Below, one piece after another: positions 1 through 6,388 of a stretch of DNA of 9,350 nucleotides. The position numbers were made by a program, and so were the translations under genes. Numbering within the stretch: position 1 is the stretch's first letter; each line of letters starts with the position of its first letter. The notes beneath the pieces are model-generated. The model did not search any database and was not told where the DNA came from. It saw only the letters and a program-made list of their open reading frames with translations. The DNA is from Chloroflexota bacterium (GTDB taxonomy: Bacteria; Chloroflexota; Ktedonobacteria; Ktedonobacterales; Ktedonobacteraceae), in the NCBI GenBank assembly GCA_005881495.1, contig VBHI01000016.1, positions 1 to 9,350 of the forward strand, given 5' to 3'.

Positions 1-1
1 C

Positions 2-691
2 ACCTTTGTCCCAGGCCTGACCTTGTCTATTGATGGTATCCCCCAGCACCCGTCAGTACCAGGCCTGATTATCGAAGCCGTCAATGTCCGGGTTGAAATT
101 GACTCTTGTATCATCGGGAGCTTGCAAGTCGTGAACGACAACACGCATGTGCAGATCACGAACAGTATCGTCGATGCGACGGCGGAGACGCTGGTAGCCT
201 ACGCGGCACCAAATGATGAACTTGCGCCAGGAGGTCCATTGCATATCGAAAACAGCACGATTATCGGCAAGGTACATACCAGCGAAATGGAGCTGGCATC
301 AAACAGCATCTTCCTGGCAAGCCTCGCCGAACACGATACATGGTTAAATTTGTCAGCGGCCGTTCTTTCTGATCGAAGGCAGGCTGGCTGTGTGCGTTTC
401 TCATATCTGCCCCCGGCATCTCGCGTCCCGCGCCGCTATCACTGCCAGCCAGCAACAGATGCAGACGCAGTTCGTGTGCGTCCACAATTCACTTCGCTGC
501 ATTACAGCGATCCAGGCTACTGCCAACTAAGTCAGCGCTGTGCCATTGAAATCCGTCAGGGAGCCGAAGATGAAGCTGAAATGGGAGTATTTCACAATCT
601 GTACCAGCCACAGCGCGAAACCAACTTGCGTGTTCGCCTGGACGAATACCTGCGTTTCGGGTTAGAAGCAGGCATTTTTTACGCATCATAA
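2..691 (+). CDS. C-terminal part of a beta-helix-like protein, tail/injection-cluster type (5' end outside window)
   Basis: The frame is open back to the first base, so this is the last 229 residues of a longer protein. The TTG at 23 is only the first possible start inside the window and is probably internal. The first half has short repeated rungs of the right-handed beta-helix kind (VEIDSCIIG, VQITNSIVDA, LHIENSTIIG, MELASNSIF). The second half changes to a compact tail with cysteines (GCVRFSYLP, RVPRRYHCQP, GYCQLSQRC) and a charged end (DEAEMG, QPQRETNLRVRLDEYLRFGLE). I recall this tail as conserved in large proteins encoded just before DUF6519 proteins, often near phage-tail-like gene clusters. 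That is memory, not shown here. The DUF6519 gene starts 15 nt after the stop, so the two are probably co-transcribed. A role as an extracellular or particle-surface beta-helix, for example a fibre or spike, is inference. No catalytic motif is visible. Confidence 0.8.
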   Translation, partial: TFVPGLTLSIDGIPQHPSVPGLIIEAVNVRVEIDSCIIGSLQVVNDNTHVQITNSIVDATAETLVAYAAPNDELAPGGPLHIENSTIIGKVHTSEMELASNSIFLASLAEHDTWLNLSAAVLSDRRQAGCVRFSYLPPASRVPRRYHCQPATDADAVRVRPQFTSLHYSDPGYCQLSQRCAIEIRQGAEDEAEMGVFHNLYQPQRETNLRVRLDEYLRFGLEAGIFYAS

Positions 692-694
692 TAT

Positions 695-700
695 GGGAGG
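695..700 (+). promoter_or_regulatory. Strong ribosome binding site of the DUF6519 gene
   Basis: GGGAGG lies six bases before the ATG at 707, in the 15-nt gap after the upstream stop codon. It fixes the ATG at 707 as the start and supports translation of both genes from one message. Confidence 0.8.
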
Positions 701-706
701 TTTACG

Positions 707-3211
707 ATGAAGGCCGATTTAAGCCGAAATACATTTGATCCCAAGAAACACTATACAAAAGTTATCATGCAACAGGGACGCGTGCAGGTAGATGCTGACT
801 GGAACGAACAGCAGGCCATAGACCAGTATCGCATTGAGACCGAAGCTAAAGACGTGATCGGGCTGTGTGGGGCACCTATGAACAATGATGGCTTCAAAAT
901 CAGCGTTCAAGCAAATAATACCCTGCTAATCGGCAAGGGACGTTTTTACGTCGATGGCATTTTGTGTGAAAACGATGCCGATGTTGCTTTCGCAAAACAA
1001 CCATACCTGCCCAATGTCATCCCACCTGATGTCCTGACCTTGCTCCAAGACAACAAGACGCTGTGGGCAATTGTCTATCTCGACGTGTGGCGGCGCCACA
1101 TTACTCCTCTAGACGACGCGCATATTCGCGAGGTGGCTCTGGGTGGGCCCGATACCTCCACCCGCGCACAAACAGTATGGCAGGTCAAAATCTTACCCCT
1201 GGCTCTGCCCTCAGATATTCTGCAGTTGCAGACAAAGCTCGCAGAGTTGACTGCCGCACTTGCAAGAGCAAAACGGGCACCTAAACCAGACACCAAGACA
1301 ATAGCAGAGCTTACTAAGGAGATTGATGTCATCTCGCAGGAAATAGCTCACTTCTCTAGCCAGGTGACATGCATCAGTAAAAGCAAGGAGTGGGATGACC
1401 TGACGGCACCAAGTACCGGTACCTTGAACGCTCGCACACAGCCCGTTGAAAACCCTCATGATCCTTGCCTTATCCCGCCAAAGGCTGGCTATCAGTTGTT
1501 GGAGAACCAGCTCTATCGTGTCGAGATTCATTACGGCAGCGACAACCCAAATGGGCCGACCTTCAAGTGGTCGCGTGAAAACGGCTCTGTGGTGACGACG
1601 ATTGAAAGGTTCAGCGGCAATAGTGTCAACGTACACGATGTCGGTCCCGATAATGTTCTGGGATTTGCGCCCGGAGAGTGGGTAGAGGTCATAGACGACG
1701 AAAAAGACCTGAAAGGGCTCCCAGGTCAATTGCTACGTATCAGCAGCGTGGATTCGGCGAATCGCGTCATTACAACGGAAACGTCACCCACAGTGGTTGA
1801 CCAGAGCCTGAACCCCAAACTCCGACGTTGGGATCAGATGGGATCTCCGGCAACGCCGAACGATGTGCAAAATGGTGTGACTATCACCAACGACTGGCAG
1901 CCTCTCGAAGGCGGCATCCAGGTCTTACTTTCACAAGGTAGCTATAAAACAGGTGATTACTGGCTCATCCCGGCACGCACGGCCACCGGTGATATCGAGT
2001 GGCCTCCCTATCAACTCCCCAATACCAATCCTACCGCGCAACCGCCTGCGGGCATTCAACACCACTATTGTCGTATCGGGCTGTTGCGGCTCAACCCACA
2101 AAATTCCCAGCTGTACGTGCAGGATTGCCGCGAACGCTTCCCTGCTCTCGCTTCACCTGCAATTCACGTCATTGGTATCAACTGGAGAAATGACGACTTA
2201 TTCTCGCCGCAGCAAATCAGCAGCGATGGTTTAAAAATCACGCTTGATGCTGTGCCAGAACAGCTATCGGTCAGTTCCGCAACGGTCATCGTCACGCTGG
2301 AGATACCCGCGTCCCAGATATTGGGTAGAACTTTGAGCAACGAGCTTTATATCAGCTTGATACTGAACGGCGTTGCTACAGTCGAAGCCAACGTCATTCA
2401 CTGGGTATTAAATCAGCAGGCTATAACAGGCGCTGAACCAGACGCCACGCTCATAGCCAATTTGCTTACCTCATTTGCCACAACCACAGCCGCTGCCGCG
2501 AGACAAGCTATCCTTCCGCGTATACGCGTAACCCTGAAAGGCCACGATATCTGGAGCAATCAGGGCAACGAGCTGTACTACCTGGATGGGCAGGCCTTTG
2601 GACAACCAGACATGCGAACCGATGGTCAAACCCCACGTACCGCCCTGATTGTGCCTTCCGGCGCTGGCACGCTGGCGAGTGACTTCGAGAGCTGGTTTTA
2701 CCTTGGTGAGCCACCAACACCACTTCGTATTACGACAATTAACTTTGTCCCTATCCAGGAAGGAGCGCCCATTGCCTCAGTCGATCTATCGCAGGTGCCC
2801 CCAACCTCCACAACACCACCACAGTTGCCAACAGTACGGTTTGGAGATGCTGAGCCGGTCAGGGTCGAGGTTACCTTCAACCGTTCAGTGGGTTCTGATG
2901 GTATTGCGCTCAATGGTCAGCCCCAGAGCATAGAAGTAACGTACAATTCAGCAGCAGGAGGACCGACCAGAGTAATTGGCAACGTGGAGTTTAAGCCGAA
3001 CACAAACAATACCGTCGTGAGTTTCACAGCCCTTGAGCCACAAACTTTTGTCGCCAATTCGTATACTCTGACAATCTTTGGCAATGACCATGCCAATGTT
3101 GGGCCAGCGATCAAGGCGCAAGCCGATGGAGCTGCACTCGACGGGAATTTTGACGGCAAGCCAGGCGGAGACTTTGTGCTACCTTTTGATGTATTTATAT
3201 CATTAAAATAA
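707..3211 (+). CDS. DUF6519 domain-containing protein (834 aa)
   Basis: The N-terminus, with SRNTFDP, MQQGRVQVDADWNEQQ and GRFYVDGILCE (residues 6-89), is what I recognise as DUF6519, a family of unknown function. Other conserved-looking blocks are GYQLLENQLYRVEIH (261-275), FKWSRENGSVV (286-296), GDYWLIPAR (416-424), HHYCRIGLL (452-460) and DCRERFPAL (473-481). The C-terminal third looks like stacked beta-sandwich domains: a block with RVTLKGHDIW and YLDGQAFGQP (607-634), then an Ig-like domain (about 672-834) ending in LDGNFDGKPGGDF, whose DxNxDG-like pattern could bind calcium. Residues about 168-222 form a predicted coiled coil inserted between WQVKILPL and WDDLTAPSTG. There is no signal peptide or membrane segment. 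Position directly after a beta-helix gene suggests a joint structural role, possibly in a tail-like particle; this is inferred. The start is set by ATG and GGGAGG. Family assignment is fairly sure, function is not. Confidence 0.88.
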   Translation: MKADLSRNTFDPKKHYTKVIMQQGRVQVDADWNEQQAIDQYRIETEAKDVIGLCGAPMNNDGFKISVQANNTLLIGKGRFYVDGILCENDADVAFAKQPYLPNVIPPDVLTLLQDNKTLWAIVYLDVWRRHITPLDDAHIREVALGGPDTSTRAQTVWQVKILPLALPSDILQLQTKLAELTAALARAKRAPKPDTKTIAELTKEIDVISQEIAHFSSQVTCISKSKEWDDLTAPSTGTLNARTQPVENPHDPCLIPPKAGYQLLENQLYRVEIHYGSDNPNGPTFKWSRENGSVVTTIERFSGNSVNVHDVGPDNVLGFAPGEWVEVIDDEKDLKGLPGQLLRISSVDSANRVITTETSPTVVDQSLNPKLRRWDQMGSPATPNDVQNGVTITNDWQPLEGGIQVLLSQGSYKTGDYWLIPARTATGDIEWPPYQLPNTNPTAQPPAGIQHHYCRIGLLRLNPQNSQLYVQDCRERFPALASPAIHVIGINWRNDDLFSPQQISSDGLKITLDAVPEQLSVSSATVIVTLEIPASQILGRTLSNELYISLILNGVATVEANVIHWVLNQQAITGAEPDATLIANLLTSFATTTAAAARQAILPRIRVTLKGHDIWSNQGNELYYLDGQAFGQPDMRTDGQTPRTALIVPSGAGTLASDFESWFYLGEPPTPLRITTINFVPIQEGAPIASVDLSQVPPTSTTPPQLPTVRFGDAEPVRVEVTFNRSVGSDGIALNGQPQSIEVTYNSAAGGPTRVIGNVEFKPNTNNTVVSFTALEPQTFVANSYTLTIFGNDHANVGPAIKAQADGAALDGNFDGKPGGDFVLPFDVFISLK
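1208..1369 (+). other. Coiled-coil insertion within the DUF6519 protein
   Basis: Residues 168-221 read as two heptad-like helices (LQLQTKLAELTAALARAKR and IAELTKEIDVISQEIAHF) joined by a short Pro/Lys loop (APKPDTK). This is an antiparallel helical hairpin pattern in an otherwise beta-rich protein. As I remember the family, WQVK and WDDLTAP are normally close together, so this looks like an insertion. Confidence 0.55.
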
Positions 3212-3279
3212 AGTCTCATCCAAAATGGAACGGATTCATAGCCGGGTAGATACAATTCTTTTTGATTTTGATCGCGTCC
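3212..3279. other. Short convergent intergenic gap, no clear terminator
   Basis: This 68-nt AT-rich gap lies between the stop codons of the convergent DUF6519 and ferredoxin genes. I looked for a stem followed by a T run on either strand. There is a short T stretch near 3258-3263 but no convincing stem before it, so I call no terminator. Confidence 0.5.
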
Positions 3280-3585
3280 CTATTTGCACTGGGTATCGAC
3301 GTTCACATCGCCCAGGACCTCTACCTGGCAGGCGAGGCGCATGTTGGGGTTTTTCTTGCGATCGCCGCGCAGCCAGAACTGTTCCATGAATGTGAGAGAG
3401 TTGGTATTTGTCGAGGGGGAAACCGCTATGCGGTCTGTGCCGCAGAGGCCGTTGCCATGGCAGTTGGCAAATTTCCACAGGCCACAATAGACGGGTACAT
3501 CGTTCTCCAGGGCTGGATAACGTACATGGTCGCCCGCCGGCACTTCGACCTGGACATTTTCACGTACAAAAGTAATGATTGGCAA
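3280..3585 (-). CDS. [2Fe-2S] ferredoxin-like protein with Asp in place of the third cluster Cys (101 aa)
   Basis: The product has the beta-grasp ferredoxin layout: an N-terminal strand pair (MPIITFVRENVQVEVPAG, residues 1-18), a cluster loop ANCHGNGLCGTDRIAV (40-55), a variable loop with TFMEQFWLRG (65-74), and RLACQVEVLGDV (83-94) holding the distal cysteine. The usual loop in this type is C-x5-C-x2-C with a fourth Cys about 30-40 residues later. Here C42, C48 and C86 are present but the third position is D51. Further cysteines are C34 and C100. The length matches a single-domain ferredoxin. Translation starts at TTG (3583-3585), supported by GGGAGG eight bases upstream; no longer frame exists. 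It is convergent with the DUF6519 gene and lies 484 nt downstream of a same-strand BACON gene, so it is probably its own unit. An electron-transfer role is inferred; Asp may still act as a ligand, or the cluster may be altered or absent. Confidence 0.78.
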   Translation of the reverse strand: MPIITFVRENVQVEVPAGDHVRYPALENDVPVYCGLWKFANCHGNGLCGTDRIAVSPSTNTNSLTFMEQFWLRGDRKKNPNMRLACQVEVLGDVNVDTQCK

Positions 3586-3593
3586 GACTCTAT

Positions 3594-3599
3594 CCTCCC
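3594..3599 (-). promoter_or_regulatory. Ribosome binding site deciding the TTG start of the ferredoxin gene
   Basis: On the minus strand GGGAGG lies eight bases before the TTG at 3585. There is no in-frame ATG nearby, so this site is the main reason to accept the TTG start. Just upstream (3606-3620) is a five-base inverted pair, ATTTG and CAAAT around TCTAT, which could be an operator or chance. Confidence 0.65.
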
Positions 3600-3668
3600 G
3601 GGGTTATTTGTCTATCAAATGATACCCATTGCTTCGCCATGGGCACATTCGTGCACATTTACTCAATA

Positions 3669-3761
3669 ATCTGGATAGCGGAATATCCACCGGGGCCGAT
3701 AAATCGGCGATGGGCACGATAAATCGGCCCCTACGAGTGTCCGGATAACGCGTGTCCGGAT
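3669..3761 (+). repeat. Palindromic intergenic repeat, copy 1
   Basis: The core at 3694-3734 matches copy 2 at 39 of 41 positions. It contains two GATAAATCGG half-units. The first, GCCGATAAATCGGC, can fold into a small hairpin. In addition GGGGCCGAT (3692-3700) pairs with ATCGGCCCC (3723-3731) to give a larger stem. The flanks are also loosely inverted. On the right side GTGTCCGGAT occurs twice with a 15-base period (3737-3746 and 3752-3761). The form resembles REP-like or miniature mobile elements. No transposase is nearby. Confidence 0.75.
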
Positions 3762-3910
3762 GAATTGGTTCATCTGCATAAATATCCTGGTCAGAGTGTA
3801 GCACAGAGCGCCAAGAGCGTCAACGCCGATAGCTACGGTGGCTACTATTATGGTTACATGCCATCGTGTTCAGTCGCCAGACCCCATAGCTAATGATTGT
3901 TAACAAAATG

Positions 3911-3990
3911 ATCCGGCTATCGAAACATCCACCGAAGGCCGATAAATCGGCGCTGGGCGCGATAAATCGGCCCCTACAGATGTCCCGCTT
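3911..3990 (+). repeat. Palindromic intergenic repeat, copy 2
   Basis: It has the same orientation as copy 1. The core at 3937-3977 differs from copy 1 at two positions, and the left flank is alignable (ATCCGGCTA against ATCTGGATA, then a shared ATCCACCG). GGCCGAT (3937-3943) can pair with ATCGGCC (3966-3972), and ACATC on the left matches the inverted GATGT on the right. It begins about 160 nt after copy 1 ends. Confidence 0.75.
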
Positions 3991-4069
3991 ATTTTGTGAA
4001 TGACCATAAGCTAGGGGCTTGCATCTACCCTTTAACCAGGATGTTGATTAATGAGAGCGTGATCCGCGG

Positions 4070-6274
4070 TTAGCCTTTCACCACAATATTCACTTTAATT
4101 CTTTGTTTCGCTACCCTCGATCCGGCATCGCTATCCGCAATGGTGATATTCGTGGTCAGCGTTCCTACGCTGGCCTGTGCTACCGTGGGAGTGACGGTGA
4201 TTATTGTGCTTTGGGCTGGCGCAAGACTGCCGGAAGTAGGAGAAACGGGAGCGAATGTTGCTCCATTCTGATCTTCCGTAATGACCCAGTTCAGTGTAGC
4301 ATTGCCGATATTTCTCATCATAAATGACTGTGGCGAAGGGTTTGCCCCCAACGGCGTCGAGAAATTCAGTACGCCTAGATCAAGGCTGATAGTAGGGGCC
4401 GTGGGAATAGGGGCCGTGGGAGTGCTCACCGACAATGACACGGGAATTTGTACCGTCTGTCCTCTGACTCCATAGGTGAAGGTTACCGTACCATGATATG
4501 TTTGGGAGGTTAGTGTTGCCACATTGATAGAAATAGCCACATTCGCCGCCTGGTTCATTTCCAGGTGACCGCTGGCAGGAGCCGCATTGAGCCAGTTTGC
4601 GCCATCGACAGTATACGTCGTCACCCACCAATCCAATGGGCCAACACCTCTGTTTTGTATCGTGACCGTCTGTGCAGCAGGATTTTGCCCGGCTGACGCA
4701 AAACTGAGGGATGACTTCGAAGCAACTAGATTCCCCGAAGCCGTCACGCTGAGTGCGACAGTGACGGATGGATTCGTCGAGCCTTTGAAATTGATTGTCC
4801 CCTGGTATGATCCGATTGCCAGTTGCTGAGATCGAACACTCGCCGTAATCGTTTCGCTGGAATGGGCGGCAAGATGATCGTTGGTTGGGTTGATCGAGAG
4901 CCAGGCTGCGCCATCGCCGGTAACGACAGAGCTGCTCCAATCCAGTGTTTGCCCGCTCGTATTTTGCAGTGTAATCACCTGGTCGGCGGGATTTTGCTGT
5001 GTTGTTCCCGAATACGTCAGCGAGACAGGCGCTATAGCCAGGCCAGGAGGAGCCGATTTGACAACCAGGGTAACAGTGAGGGTTATGGGTTGCGTGCCCT
5101 GCTGAATAAACGTGATATGCCCCGTGTAGGGTTGTGGGGCCAATGCGCCGCTGTTGACCGTTACCTCTGTGATAGCGCGACCCGCGAATGTGCCGCTATT
5201 CGGCGATATCGCCAGCCACGGCTGGTCGCTGCCGGCTTGCCAGACCACTTGCCGTCCCCCCGCATTTTCGAGTATGACATCTTTTTTCGAGACGACCCCG
5301 GGAGGACTCGCGCCAAAATCAATTTTTGAACTTGATAGGTGCAATTGCGGCGGAGCCAGTGATGATTGTTCAACGGTGATAATTGCTACAACGCTCAGCG
5401 TTTGATCTTTCCCGATATCGATCGCATGGATGGTGTGCTGCCCAACCTCCCAGTTAGTAGGCACCATGATTTGTACAGAAAAGGTGCCTATATCATTCGC
5501 GTGGGCCTGTAGTGGCTTTCCACTGCCATCAAGGATAGCAGCATTATTTTGATCATGAGTAAACGTGATCAAGTCGTTCACGCCAAAGCCTTTTCCAACC
5601 AGGCTAAAGGTATCGTTTACACGCAACTGGTTTGGTATAGCGCTCAGTACTTGCGTATTAGGAGCGGGCCTTTTATTAATTAAGACGTACGCTAGCAGGC
5701 TGCTCGCTACTAAGAAGATCAGGCATGAAATAGTAAGAACGGCAGGTACATAACGCCCGTGCCAAAAAGGGGAGCCCGACTGTCTAAGCCAGGCCTTCAT
5801 CCTGTCGTTGAGGGGATGCATGTCGGCTTCCGGAGCAGGTCGACCGTGTACTTGTGTCTGAACTTCAGTAGGCCGCGAGGCAGCAGTAGACCAGGAGGAG
5901 AGTGCTGCGTCATCCGGGAGAGGATCAGGTGCAGCAGGCAAATACTCGATAGCGGGCTCCTTTTGCACTGGTGGATGCGCCTGGTTCTCTGGGGGCCGTT
6001 GTACCGCTAACATCGTTGACTGATAGGGTTGATCTTCAGGATGCAGCCCCGAATAGTGCCCCGCGCGATGTGGAGATGCCGGGGGAATAGTGCGCCTGCG
6101 GGTACGAAGCGCTGCTTTTTCCTCTACTGCGTTGCCCTTGCTCCTTGCAGATGTGGCAGAGCTCCTGGTGGGGCTGCTGCTCGTCTTCTCTGCAAAGGAT
6201 TGTCCACAGCGGCTACAGGTGAAAGCATCTGCACGTGACAATTTTTGACAAGAGGCACAACGTTTGGTCTTCAT
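4070..6274 (-). CDS. Zinc-ribbon, membrane-anchored multi-BACON/Ig-like surface protein (734 aa)
   Basis: The N-terminus has a four-cysteine zinc ribbon (C6, C9, C20, C23; CxxC-x10-CxxC). A long Pro/Ser/Ala-rich linker follows (about 30-170), then one transmembrane helix at about 177-198 (VPAVLTISCLIFLVASSLLA). The outside part begins with a membrane-proximal beta module (204-303, with FTHDQ and VGQHTIHAIDI). Four tandem BACON/Ig-like sandwiches follow, at about 310-405, 410-511, 515-617 and 627-733. They repeat the pattern of a strand start (LDFG, LTYS, LSFAS, LNFST), a TLQN-like strand, LDW/LNW and a PxSG turn. BACON domains are often linked to carbohydrate or protein binding; no ligand can be read here. 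No catalytic residues, sorting signal or stalk cysteines are seen. ATG at 6272-6274 has only a weak GTGAG upstream. The gene follows the broken paralogue on the same strand after 114 nt. Architecture is confident, function is unknown. Confidence 0.88.
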   Translation of the reverse strand: MKTKRCASCQKLSRADAFTCSRCGQSFAEKTSSSPTRSSATSARSKGNAVEEKAALRTRRRTIPPASPHRAGHYSGLHPEDQPYQSTMLAVQRPPENQAHPPVQKEPAIEYLPAAPDPLPDDAALSSWSTAASRPTEVQTQVHGRPAPEADMHPLNDRMKAWLRQSGSPFWHGRYVPAVLTISCLIFLVASSLLAYVLINKRPAPNTQVLSAIPNQLRVNDTFSLVGKGFGVNDLITFTHDQNNAAILDGSGKPLQAHANDIGTFSVQIMVPTNWEVGQHTIHAIDIGKDQTLSVVAIITVEQSSLAPPQLHLSSSKIDFGASPPGVVSKKDVILENAGGRQVVWQAGSDQPWLAISPNSGTFAGRAITEVTVNSGALAPQPYTGHITFIQQGTQPITLTVTLVVKSAPPGLAIAPVSLTYSGTTQQNPADQVITLQNTSGQTLDWSSSVVTGDGAAWLSINPTNDHLAAHSSETITASVRSQQLAIGSYQGTINFKGSTNPSVTVALSVTASGNLVASKSSLSFASAGQNPAAQTVTIQNRGVGPLDWWVTTYTVDGANWLNAAPASGHLEMNQAANVAISINVATLTSQTYHGTVTFTYGVRGQTVQIPVSLSVSTPTAPIPTAPTISLDLGVLNFSTPLGANPSPQSFMMRNIGNATLNWVITEDQNGATFAPVSPTSGSLAPAQSTIITVTPTVAQASVGTLTTNITIADSDAGSRVAKQRIKVNIVVKG
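4394..4421 (-). repeat. 15-bp period tandem repeat coding for a Pro-Thr-Ala linker
   Basis: AGGGGCCGTGGGA occurs at 4394-4406 and again at 4409-4421. The 15-base step is five codons and keeps the frame. It codes for the TAPIPTAP linker between the third and fourth BACON domains of the 734-residue protein, so its length could change by slippage without breaking the frame. Confidence 0.6.
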
Positions 6275-6388
6275 TCAAGCGGCTCACTTATGTGTTCTTG
6301 CTATACGGATAGTATCGATGACACAATTTGGAATAATTGAACATATTGTACCATATTGACAGAGGGTAAAAAAACAACAGAAGCGCTA
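6275..6388 (-). promoter_or_regulatory. AT-rich gap before the 734-aa gene with a 7-bp direct repeat
   Basis: This 114-nt gap separates two same-strand genes. On the minus strand CAATATG occurs twice, ten bases apart, separated by GTA (6352-6358 and 6342-6348). The one-turn spacing would suit a regulator or a promoter element. A weak -35/-10-like pair (TGTCAA, 17 bases, AATTAT) overlaps it. A seven-T run just after the upstream stop has no good stem, so a terminator is not called. Confidence 0.25.

Larger units (their letters stand above)
3586..4069. other. Non-coding region of 484 nt with two palindromic repeats
   Basis: No reading frame here shows protein-like features. The region holds the ferredoxin ribosome binding site, two copies of a palindromic element (3669-3761 and 3911-3990), and unassigned sequence between and after them (3762-3910, 3991-4069). 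I find no convincing promoter, tRNA or other RNA gene. Confidence 0.6.

Noticed and set aside
1211..1729. Minus-strand 172-residue frame inside the DUF6519 gene
   Set aside because: It is a shadow of a well-supported coding frame, with no ribosome binding site and no recognisable motif.
3262..3669. Plus-strand 135-residue frame opposite the ferredoxin gene
   Set aside because: It is antisense to a frame with clear ferredoxin motifs and a strong ribosome binding site, and it has no recognisable features itself.
3604..3804. Minus-strand 66-residue frame upstream of the ferredoxin gene
   Set aside because: It runs straight through palindromic repeat copy 1, so its residues are repeat-derived (ADLSAPV). 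It has no convincing ribosome binding site or domain.
3669..3990. CRISPR array
   Set aside because: There are only two repeat copies, the unit is about 80 bp rather than 25-40, the gap between copies is not spacer-sized, and there are no cas genes.
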